Positions 7,180-13,337 of a stretch of DNA of 33,693 nt are shown piece after piece (position 1 is the first letter of the stretch; the number at the start of each line of letters is the position of its first letter). The notes beneath the pieces were generated by a model. It made no database searches. It worked only from the letters and a program-made list of their open reading frames with translations, and was not told the DNA's origin. The stretch lies in the NCBI GenBank assembly GCA_009777235.1, contig WRMH01000026.1, forward strand, positions 1 to 33,693. Direction: 5' to 3'. The DNA comes from Oscillospiraceae bacterium (lineage in GTDB: Bacteria > Bacillota > Clostridia > Oscillospirales > Oscillospiraceae). The translations under genes and the position numbers were made by a program.

Positions 7180-8017
7180 CTTCAAGGCCGTATTCGCGCA
7201 GCAGCTCATCAATATCGTAATCTGCTCCGACGTCCAATGACCCAAGCTCCGCCTCTAAAGCCTCCAAGGTAAAAGATATATCGGGCGTTGTGTCTGTTTG
7301 GCTGCTGATGTCCGGGGTTATTGAAGAATATTCGCCCAATATTTGATCAACCGGAGGGGCAACGCCGTCGGCGGCGTATGAGGATGTCTCCGTTGCCTGT
7401 GCCACTTGTGCCGCAATGAGAGCTTCTACATCGGTAAAATTGTCGTTTTGCGGCCTTGCGGCGGCAGGCTGAGCTGCCAGGGCGGGGGAATCGGCAGAGG
7501 GCGCGGCATTTGCCGCAGACGTCTCTAAGCCTTGCGGCTTGATGGTCAAATAGACAAAATGTATCAGAAAGGTGACAAAGCCAAGCGTTATAAAAATATC
7601 CGCGATATTGTAAATGGGAAAGCTGTCCCAAAACTCTGTCCTGAACATATCGGTAACAGCCCCGTATTTTATTGTGCCGTTTGCGCTGACGGGTCTGTTG
7701 AAAATGCGGTCGCACAGATTTCCGACAGTGCCGCCAAGGACGGCGGAAAGCCCGAGCGTACCCCAAAAACCTTCGTTATATCTGAGCAAAATCATAACGA
7801 GGACTATTGAGGCAATAAAAGCAATGGCGGCGAGAAGAATCCACTGCCCGGATAAAAACCCGAGCATAGCCCCGTTGTTTTCAATGCGCGTGAGGCTTAT
7901 AAGACCGGGAAATATGTCCGGGCCGGACGCACCCTCTACAGTGATGGTCAGGCGGACATACCACTTCATGATTTGATCTAAAAGTACAATTATAGCGGAA
8001 AACAGAAAACAAAGCAT
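7163..8017 (-). CDS. lspA: Lipoprotein signal peptidase LspA with a long acidic C-terminal tail
   Basis: Signal peptidase II, a membrane aspartyl protease that cleaves prolipoproteins. Family motifs are all present: VLLDQIMKW, ENNGAMLGFL, GGTVGNLCDRIF (first catalytic Asp region) and VTDMFRTEFW...YNIADIFI (second catalytic Asp). Four hydrophobic spans fill the first ~165 residues. At 284 residues it is over 100 longer than the usual ~150-170: the extra part is an Ala/Pro/Asp/Glu-rich, probably disordered cytoplasmic tail with three short look-alike motifs (VDQILGEY, LEALEAELG, IDELLREYG). GAGGT seven bases upstream supports the start; it follows divIVA by 12 bases. Confidence 0.93.
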   Translation of the reverse strand: MLCFLFSAIIVLLDQIMKWYVRLTITVEGASGPDIFPGLISLTRIENNGAMLGFLSGQWILLAAIAFIASIVLVMILLRYNEGFWGTLGLSAVLGGTVGNLCDRIFNRPVSANGTIKYGAVTDMFRTEFWDSFPIYNIADIFITLGFVTFLIHFVYLTIKPQGLETSAANAAPSADSPALAAQPAAARPQNDNFTDVEALIAAQVAQATETSSYAADGVAPPVDQILGEYSSITPDISSQTDTTPDISFTLEALEAELGSLDVGADYDIDELLREYGLEDDVNL

Positions 8018-8029
8018 TATGTTACCTCA

Positions 8030-9058
8030 TTAGTCATCGCTGTCAAAGTTCGCCCCAAACTTTAGATCGTCAAAATCGAATTTTGGACGCGGAGTTATGT
8101 CAACAGCAGTTTCATCCACGGGCAGTTTTATTGTGGGTTCCATTTCGTCAAACAGAGAAGCGGGAGGCTGGGCACCTCCGGGGGGAGGCGTGGGTGTATC
8201 TTGTACAGCGGAAATTTGCGCCCGGCTTGTTTCTTCGGCAATCTGTTCAACGGCATTGCCGATTTGCGCCGCAACGGCATCAAACTCTATTTCGGATGCC
8301 GCCCGCGCGGACAAAGGCGCAAAATCAGCCTGCGCAGAACCCAGCAAGGGCTCCGGCGGAGCGGGCATATGCGTAACCTGCACGTCCGGCGGCGGTTCAG
8401 ATACGGCAGGGACAGTTTGCGGAGATACGAGAGGCGGCATATACGGTGCTTCTTGCGCGGAAATCGGCGCGGGAGGCTCCGCGTATGCTGAGGGCGCAGT
8501 GCCGCCAGCGAGCGGCGGAGCGGGAGGAGGGACACCGACTCCAACGGGGGGCGCACCGCCTCCTGTGGGAGTCGCACCGCCTCCTGCCGGAGGCGGCTTT
8601 ATCTGCTGATTTGCCGCGTCTAATTTTTTGAGAAGTTCGGAATGTTTTCGCAATATAGCGTGAGACAAATCAAGAAACTTGGACGTTTCTTTTGAAGCGG
8701 CGAGAAGGCGAGCTTCTTCCAGCGCGATTTGCTTGGAAATGCTCGAAAGTTTTGACTTGACCTCTTCGTCCGCGCTTCTTATCATTTCTTCTTTAGTTCT
8801 GGTTGCCTCAACGGTGATTTCTTCGCCCATGCGCTGTGCCGTAAGCAAGGCCATTCTCATAGCGTCCTCGGTGGAGCGGTACTCTTCGACTTTTTCTACG
8901 AGAACCTTGAGCTTACCTTTCAAAATGGCGTTTTCTTTGTAGAGCGCGGTATAGTCGGAAGAAACGGATTCCAAAAAGTCATCAACGCTTGCCATGTCGT
9001 ACCCGCCAAAGACGGCCTTAACAAAACCTTTTTCTGCAATATCTTGTGGAGTCAACAT
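8030..9058 (-). CDS. divIVA: DivIVA-domain protein
   Basis: A 342-residue cytoplasmic coiled-coil protein of the DivIVA/GpsB family, which marks curved membrane at poles and septa in Gram-positive bacteria. The N-terminal DivIVA box is clear (LTPQDIAEKGFVKAVFGGYDMASVDDFL, residues ~2-29). It is followed by a heptad-rich coiled coil to ~155, then a Pro/Gly-rich disordered region (~155-265) with repeated PPP and GGG, and an acidic end (FDFDDLKFG). The low-complexity middle is longer than in most homologues. The position next to sepF fits the conserved division cluster of Firmicutes. Confidence 0.93.
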   Translation of the reverse strand: MLTPQDIAEKGFVKAVFGGYDMASVDDFLESVSSDYTALYKENAILKGKLKVLVEKVEEYRSTEDAMRMALLTAQRMGEEITVEATRTKEEMIRSADEEVKSKLSSISKQIALEEARLLAASKETSKFLDLSHAILRKHSELLKKLDAANQQIKPPPAGGGATPTGGGAPPVGVGVPPPAPPLAGGTAPSAYAEPPAPISAQEAPYMPPLVSPQTVPAVSEPPPDVQVTHMPAPPEPLLGSAQADFAPLSARAASEIEFDAVAAQIGNAVEQIAEETSRAQISAVQDTPTPPPGGAQPPASLFDEMEPTIKLPVDETAVDITPRPKFDFDDLKFGANFDSDD

Positions 9059-9084
9059 ATCTTTACTTTATATCCTTTCAATTA

Positions 9085-9549
9085 TTAGAAATATAGCCCG
9101 TTGTTTTCCAGCTCGTCAATTAAATCTCCGAGGAGGTCAACATTATATGGAGTTATGAGATATGTGTTTACGGCGACTTTCTTGATTTTGCCCTCCTGCG
9201 CATAGGCGACGCCGCTGAGAAAGTCAACAAGACGGCGGGCGATGTCCTTGTTTGTCTGCTCGAGATTGAGCACGACAGTATGCCGATCCCGCAGGTTGTC
9301 CGCGATCTCGGCGGCGGCCTCAAAACGCTCCGGCTTAAAGAGCGCGACCTTGAGCTGTGCCGTTGCGTGAATGTTGACGACCTTGTTGTTGCTGCGCTGT
9401 TCGTCAAAGCCGGCATACGCGCTGCGGGCTTGCGCCGGGGTTTTCGGAGCAAGAGGCAAGTCCTCCGTCAGCTTAGGCTGATAGTCGTCGAAGTCTTCTT
9501 CGTCATCATAGGGTTTTGTTAATTTTTTCAGTTCGTTAAATAATCCCAT
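9085..9549 (-). CDS. sepF: Cell division protein SepF
   Basis: A 154-residue protein. SepF binds the membrane by an N-terminal amphipathic helix (MGLFNELKKLTK here), polymerises and anchors FtsZ to the septum. The acidic linker (YDDEEDFDDY) and the conserved globular domain (VVNIHATAQLKVALFKPERF...VVLNLEQTNKDIARRLVDFLSG...YLITPYNVDLLGD) are both present. Upstream AAAGG supports the start. It lies between yggS and divIVA, as in most Firmicutes. Confidence 0.96.
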   Translation of the reverse strand: MGLFNELKKLTKPYDDEEDFDDYQPKLTEDLPLAPKTPAQARSAYAGFDEQRSNNKVVNIHATAQLKVALFKPERFEAAAEIADNLRDRHTVVLNLEQTNKDIARRLVDFLSGVAYAQEGKIKKVAVNTYLITPYNVDLLGDLIDELENNGLYF

Positions 9550-9567
9550 ACATAGAACACCTTTCAG

Positions 9568-10266
9568 TTATCTCGTTCCGAAGATTGCAGAGCCGACCCT
9601 TACAACATTAGAACCTGCTCGAATTGCATCCGTGTAGCTGTCGCTCATGCCCATAGAAAGAAACTGTATTGAAACATTATCGTATTTTTTTGCTCTTATG
9701 TCAACAAAAAGGTTGAACATTGCGTCAAAAAAGTAACAATTTCTTACAGAATCGCCGGAAAACGGCGGAACACACATGAGACCTTGCACGTAAATGCCGC
9801 TTGTCTTTGCGGCGAGATCGAGAAGTTCTTCCAAATATTCCGGGAAAACTCCTGATTTTTGAGGCTCTCTGCCAATGTTGACCTCAATGAGCACATTTTG
9901 AACCAGCTTTAGCGATTCGGCGCGTTTTCCAATCATCTCTATTAACGGTTTTGAAGATACGGTTTCAATAAAATCGCACACGCCTACAAGTTTGTTTACC
10001 TTGTTTGACTGCAAATGGCCTATAAAATGCAAAGGCACATTTTCATAAGCCCCTTGCTCTCTTTTTTGCGCGAGCTCCTGAACGCGGTTTTCTCCGATAG
10101 CGTCAACTCCCGCCAAAACCGCTTGCCTTATGAGCTCGGCGGGCTTTGTTTTTGCCGCCGCGATAAGCCTTATGTCGCTCGCGCTGCGCCCGCTTTCTTC
10201 GGCGGCGCAAGCGATGGCTTCACGGACACGCTTCACATTATCAAAAATAACAGTCAAATTATCCAT
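9568..10266 (-). CDS. yggS: YggS/PROSC-family pyridoxal-phosphate homeostasis protein
   Basis: A 232-residue single-domain TIM-barrel protein that binds PLP but has no known catalytic turnover; homologues buffer PLP and affect amino-acid metabolism. The PLP lysine is in IRLIAAAKTKPAEL (near residue 36), and IGENRVQEL, HFIGHLQSNKVN and the C-terminal SMGMSDSYTDAIRAGSNVVRVGSAIFG are typical. GGAGAG seven to eight bases before ATG 10266 fixes the start, which overlaps the miaB stop by a few bases. Longer upstream reading has no family similarity. Confidence 0.95.
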   Translation of the reverse strand: MDNLTVIFDNVKRVREAIACAAEESGRSASDIRLIAAAKTKPAELIRQAVLAGVDAIGENRVQELAQKREQGAYENVPLHFIGHLQSNKVNKLVGVCDFIETVSSKPLIEMIGKRAESLKLVQNVLIEVNIGREPQKSGVFPEYLEELLDLAAKTSGIYVQGLMCVPPFSGDSVRNCYFFDAMFNLFVDIRAKKYDNVSIQFLSMGMSDSYTDAIRAGSNVVRVGSAIFGTR

Positions 10267-11761
10267 ATAACTCTCCATACAGCGACCAGTTGTTGCTTTG
10301 CGTGATTTTCGCAAAAACAAACTCGCCCACCATTTCCCGGTTGCCGCCGTCTTGCTCCGGCGGCGCTTGCAAATGCACAAGCCGCCCTCCGTTTGACCGT
10401 GCCTTGAAAGGATATGCCTCGCCCGGGGCTTTTGAATCAACCAACACACGGAGCGTTTTACCTATATACTGCGCGTGCTTTTTTTCCGAGATTTCGTTTT
10501 GCAGCGTCACAACACGGTCAAAGCGCTCGTGCTTTTCCTCTTTGCTTACGGTGTCTTGCAGCTTTGCCGCCGGAGTGCCCGGACGCGCGGAATATATAAA
10601 TGTAAACATCGCGTCAAACTCGGCCGCTTCGACAAGCGCGATTGTCTCATTTACCTCTTCGTTTGTTTCGCCGGGAAAACCGACAATGACATCGCTCGTT
10701 ATGACTATATCGGGCATAAGAGACCTTGCGAGGTTGATTTTATCGAGATATTCACGGGCGGTATATCCGCGGTTCATGAGCTTTAGTATACGGTCGCTCC
10801 CGGCCTGAAAGGGCAGATGAATATGCTTTGCAATCTTGCCGCTCTGCGCCATAGCTTCAAAAAGCTCCGCGCCGGCATCTTTTGGGTGGCTTGTCATAAA
10901 ACGAAGCAGAAAATCGCCGGAAATATCAGAGAGCTTTTTAAGCAGCGCGGGAAAGCGAAGAGATAAGCCGCCGCTCGCGCAATTACTCGCGGGGTCTGTG
11001 TAAGAATTTACGTTTTGACCGAGCAGCGTAATATCTTTATATTGCGCCGCCACGAGAGAGCTCGCCTCAGAGATTACCGCCTCGGCGCGGCGGCTTCTTT
11101 CCCGCCCTCTCACATAAGGCACAATGCAGTATGAGCAAAAATTATCGCACCCATACATAATAGGCAGCCAAGCCTTTACCTTGTGGTCGCGATGCGTCGG
11201 CAAGCCTTCCGCGACAAAGGCATTTTCGTCATCCGTCTCGAAGATGCGCTTTTTATCAACGAGCGCCCTGTATAACAGCTCGGGGAATTTCCACAGCTTA
11301 TTTGGCGGAAAAACAAGGCTCACATGCTCATATGAAGAGCGCACCTTATCAACTGTTTTTGAAACGGCGGCAAGGCATCCGCAAAAAACGATCACCTGTG
11401 ATTTTTTTGCTTTCTTTGTATGAACAAGCTCCCCGACATTTCCAAGCACCCGGTTTTCGGCGTGTTCGCGAATGGCGCAGGTGTTGACAATTACAACATC
11501 CGCCGAGTATTCGTCATAAGTCATGCCATAACCCATCTCTATCAGCATACCTCTTAGTTTTTCGCTGTCCGACTCGTTTTGCTGACAGCCGTATGTATCA
11601 ACATACGCAAGAGGGTTTTTTGAACGGGACGCGGCAATATCACGGATTTTCGCGCACCAAACACGCTGCTCTTCTAAAAGGCTCTGTGCGGTATCGGCTG
11701 TGTTATTACTCGGTCTTTCCAAAGCGGACTCCTTATCGGATATAGAAAAATTTGCCGCCAT
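10259..11761 (-). CDS. miaB: tRNA-2-methylthio-N6-dimethylallyladenosine synthase MiaB
   Basis: A 500-residue radical-SAM methylthiotransferase that adds a 2-methylthio group to i6A37 in tRNAs reading UNN codons; its substrate is made by MiaA, whose gene is also in this window. The N-terminal cluster cysteines lie in TYGCQQNESDSE, NTCAIREHA and CGCLA; the radical-SAM triplet is CDNFCSYCIVPYVRGRERSR; a TRAM domain closes the protein. The frame stays open to a TTG at 11815, but the promoter (11787-11815) covers that region and would start RNA near 11780, so ATG 11761 is the likely start. It is the first gene of the operon. Confidence 0.95.
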   Translation of the reverse strand: MAANFSISDKESALERPSNNTADTAQSLLEEQRVWCAKIRDIAASRSKNPLAYVDTYGCQQNESDSEKLRGMLIEMGYGMTYDEYSADVVIVNTCAIREHAENRVLGNVGELVHTKKAKKSQVIVFCGCLAAVSKTVDKVRSSYEHVSLVFPPNKLWKFPELLYRALVDKKRIFETDDENAFVAEGLPTHRDHKVKAWLPIMYGCDNFCSYCIVPYVRGRERSRRAEAVISEASSLVAAQYKDITLLGQNVNSYTDPASNCASGGLSLRFPALLKKLSDISGDFLLRFMTSHPKDAGAELFEAMAQSGKIAKHIHLPFQAGSDRILKLMNRGYTAREYLDKINLARSLMPDIVITSDVIVGFPGETNEEVNETIALVEAAEFDAMFTFIYSARPGTPAAKLQDTVSKEEKHERFDRVVTLQNEISEKKHAQYIGKTLRVLVDSKAPGEAYPFKARSNGGRLVHLQAPPEQDGGNREMVGEFVFAKITQSNNWSLYGELYG

Positions 11762-11786
11762 ATGCTGAATAGACGGGGTGGTTTGT

Positions 11787-11815
11787 ATTATACTTGCTTT
11801 TACGGCAGATAGCAA
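11787..11815 (-). promoter_or_regulatory. Promoter of the miaB-yggS-sepF-divIVA-lspA-rluD-tadA operon
   Basis: On the minus strand: TTGCTA (11815-11810), a 17-base spacer, TATAAT (11792-11787). It lies just upstream of the miaB ATG and gives a leader of about 20 bases. It rules out the upstream TTG as start. Confidence 0.78.
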
Positions 11816-11860
11816 GATTAGCGGTAATGTAGGATTGTTTTTAACAAAATCAGTTAGAGC

Positions 11861-11889
11861 TTGTACTTACCACTGATTTCGGCTATAAT
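11861..11889 (+). promoter_or_regulatory. Promoter within family-2 copy A
   Basis: TTGTAC (11861-11866), 17 bases, TATAAT (11884-11889), pointing right. Transcripts would first cross the inserted family-1 element and the hairpins at 12059-12128. Confidence 0.6.
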
Positions 11890-11903
11890 GTAACTCACAA
11901 CAG

Positions 11904-12008
11904 AGCGGTCATAAAATCCATTCCGAGAGCGGAGCAAGGATGCGGAGCGTCCGAACCGTCTGCGCAGGGATGACGCAGTGGTTCGGGGAGGAATGATTTT
12001 ATGGCAGC
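11904..12008 (+). repeat. Family-1 element, copy 3, nested in family 2
   Basis: Same order of motifs as copy 1 (AGCGGTCATAAAATC, GAGAGCGGAGC, GCGGAGCGTCCGAACCGT, CGGGGAGGAATGATTTTATG), with several point differences and a slightly degraded right end (ATGGCAGCG). Confidence 0.85.
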
Positions 12009-12058
12009 GAAGGAATAGAAGCGGGAAACTTATGATTTTGGTCAATTTAATATATCGC

Positions 12059-12128
12059 CTTCGCCGAAATGAATTCGGCGAAGACTCACAAACGCTACGC
12101 GTTTGCATCACACGCAAAGCGCGTGATG
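12059..12128. repeat. Three consecutive hairpins
   Basis: Three adjacent inverted repeats: CTTCGCCGAA/TTCGGCGAAG (12059-12083, perfect, 5-base loop), CAAACGC/GCGTTTG (12089-12105, perfect, 3-base loop) and CATCACACGC/GCGCGTGATG (12106-12128, one mismatch, AAA loop). No T run follows any of them. They separate family-2 copies A and B. Confidence 0.75.
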
Positions 12129-12130
12129 TT

Positions 12131-12225
12131 TTTAACAAAATCAGTTGGAGCTTGTACTCACCACTGATTTCGGCTATAATGTAACTCACCGCTTGCAGAA
12201 GCGGGAGACTTATGATTTTGTTAAA
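12131..12225 (+). mobile_element. Family-2 element copy B (intact, 95 bp)
   Basis: The ends are perfect 13-base inverted repeats: TTTAACAAAATCA (12131-12143) and TGATTTTGTTAAA (12213-12225). Inside, AAATCAGT/ACTGATTT form an 8-base hairpin and a promoter follows. No coding sequence. Size and terminal repeats fit a MITE-like element; no transposase is present in the window. Confidence 0.85.
12152..12180 (+). promoter_or_regulatory. Promoter within family-2 copy B, driving the racemase-like gene
   Basis: TTGTAC (12152-12157), 17-base spacer, TATAAT (12175-12180), pointing toward the start codon at 12259, which has its own AGGAG. No other good promoter was seen in front of this operon. Confidence 0.75.
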
Positions 12226-12258
12226 TGAAGCATTACTTTCAGATAGGAGAAACGGTAC

Positions 12259-13323
12259 ATGAAAAACTTGGTTATAGACCTGCGGGTGGTCAGAAACAAC
12301 CTTCGCGCCATCAAAGACCGCGCGGAGGGCGTAACTGTTTTCGCCGACCTGAGCGCCAACGCGGGCGGAATGGGGCTGCTCACCACAGCGAGCTTTTTAC
12401 GCGATGAAGGCATAAAAAACTTTATAGTCTCCGACCCCGGAGACGCCAAGGTTTTGCGCATGAACAAGTTCGACAAAGAGCGGATCATGATGCTCCGCAG
12501 TACGGCAGACCCAAATGAAATCGCGAGGCTCCTATCTTGCGGCGTCATATGCACGGCAGGGTCTTATGATGCCGCCGTAGCCATTAACGGCATTGCAGAA
12601 ACGCACAACATTGTCGCGGATATTCAAGTTAAAATTGACACGGGGCTTGGGCGTTACGGCTTTAAAATAGCGGAGCTTGACAAAGTTGCCGCAATATACA
12701 GATATATGTCAAGCCTTAGCGTTGTCGGCACATTTACGACGCTCTCCGCGTCATGGCGAAACAAAAAGCAAACATTCGCGCAGCTTGACAAGTTTAACTA
12801 TGCCCTTGACAGGATCATTGAAATGGGCTTTGAGCCGGGCGCAGCTCACATTGTAGATTCGGCGGCGTTGTTTAAGTATAACATAGACCTCATGGACGCG
12901 GTGTGCGTTGACACGGCGCTCACCGGAAGAATACCGGGCAAAGACATCAAAGCGCTTTCCCGCGTCGGATTTATTGAAGCGGGAATAGAGGAAGTAGTCT
13001 GGCATCCAAAAGGGTCTACCATAGGCGCCGAACGCGGGTTTGTCACAAAAGCGCCGACAAAAATCGCCGTCTTGTCGGTCGGCTATTATCATGGCTTTGG
13101 CGTTGACAGGCATATAGTGGAAAAAAGCCTGTTTGACATTGCCAGATGGCGCAGGCGCAAAACGTATGTCAAAATCCACAATCAACGCGCCCGCGTGCTG
13201 GGCAGCGTCGGCTTGCTGCACACTATGGTTGATGTGACAAACATAGCGTGTACCGTCGGAGATATTGCGACTCTTGACGTTGACCCCGTAAACGTCAAAG
13301 GCTTGCCTGTCGAGTACAGGTAA
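12259..13323 (+). CDS. Alanine-racemase-fold protein lacking the catalytic residues (probable pseudoenzyme)
   Basis: A 354-residue homologue of fold-III alanine racemases, recognisable throughout: IDLRVVRNNLRAI, KIDTGLGRYGF (family K/R retained), HIVDSAALF, and the C-terminal beta domain VLSVGYYHGFG...ARVLGSVGLLHTMVDVTN...VGD. The PLP motif KANAYGHG of true racemases aligns without gaps to SANAGGMG at residues 32-39, so the Schiff-base lysine is Ser32 and the following Tyr and His are also lost. The second catalytic residue (Tyr of VSYGATY) aligns to Ile255 in STIGAER. The MDQ motif is replaced and the C-terminal end is short. PLP racemization is therefore unlikely; a binding or regulatory role is possible but unknown. 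AGGAG nine bases upstream fixes the start. It is the first gene before mutL, miaA and the hlyD-like gene, transcribed from the family-2 promoter. Confidence 0.85.
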   Translation: MKNLVIDLRVVRNNLRAIKDRAEGVTVFADLSANAGGMGLLTTASFLRDEGIKNFIVSDPGDAKVLRMNKFDKERIMMLRSTADPNEIARLLSCGVICTAGSYDAAVAINGIAETHNIVADIQVKIDTGLGRYGFKIAELDKVAAIYRYMSSLSVVGTFTTLSASWRNKKQTFAQLDKFNYALDRIIEMGFEPGAAHIVDSAALFKYNIDLMDAVCVDTALTGRIPGKDIKALSRVGFIEAGIEEVVWHPKGSTIGAERGFVTKAPTKIAVLSVGYYHGFGVDRHIVEKSLFDIARWRRRKTYVKIHNQRARVLGSVGLLHTMVDVTNIACTVGDIATLDVDPVNVKGLPVEYR

Positions 13324-13337
13324 AAGCGCGGTGAAAA

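Larger units (their letters stand above)
11838..12045 (+). mobile_element. Family-2 element copy A, interrupted by family 1
   Basis: The left part (TTTAACAAAATCAGTT... through GGCTATAATGTAACTCAC, to ~11899) is almost identical to copy B at 12131. The right part (GAAGCGGGAAACTTATGATTTTG, ~12018-12040) also matches copy B. A complete family-1 element (11904-12008) sits between the two halves. The right terminal repeat has decayed (GGTCAA instead of GTTAAA). Confidence 0.8.

Noticed and set aside
8097..8609. A 170-codon plus-strand Gly-rich frame opposite divIVA
   Set aside because: Antisense of the Pro/Gly low-complexity part of DivIVA.
11762..11815. N-terminal extension of MiaB to a TTG codon
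   Set aside because: The region is occupied by a good promoter whose transcript would begin after the TTG.
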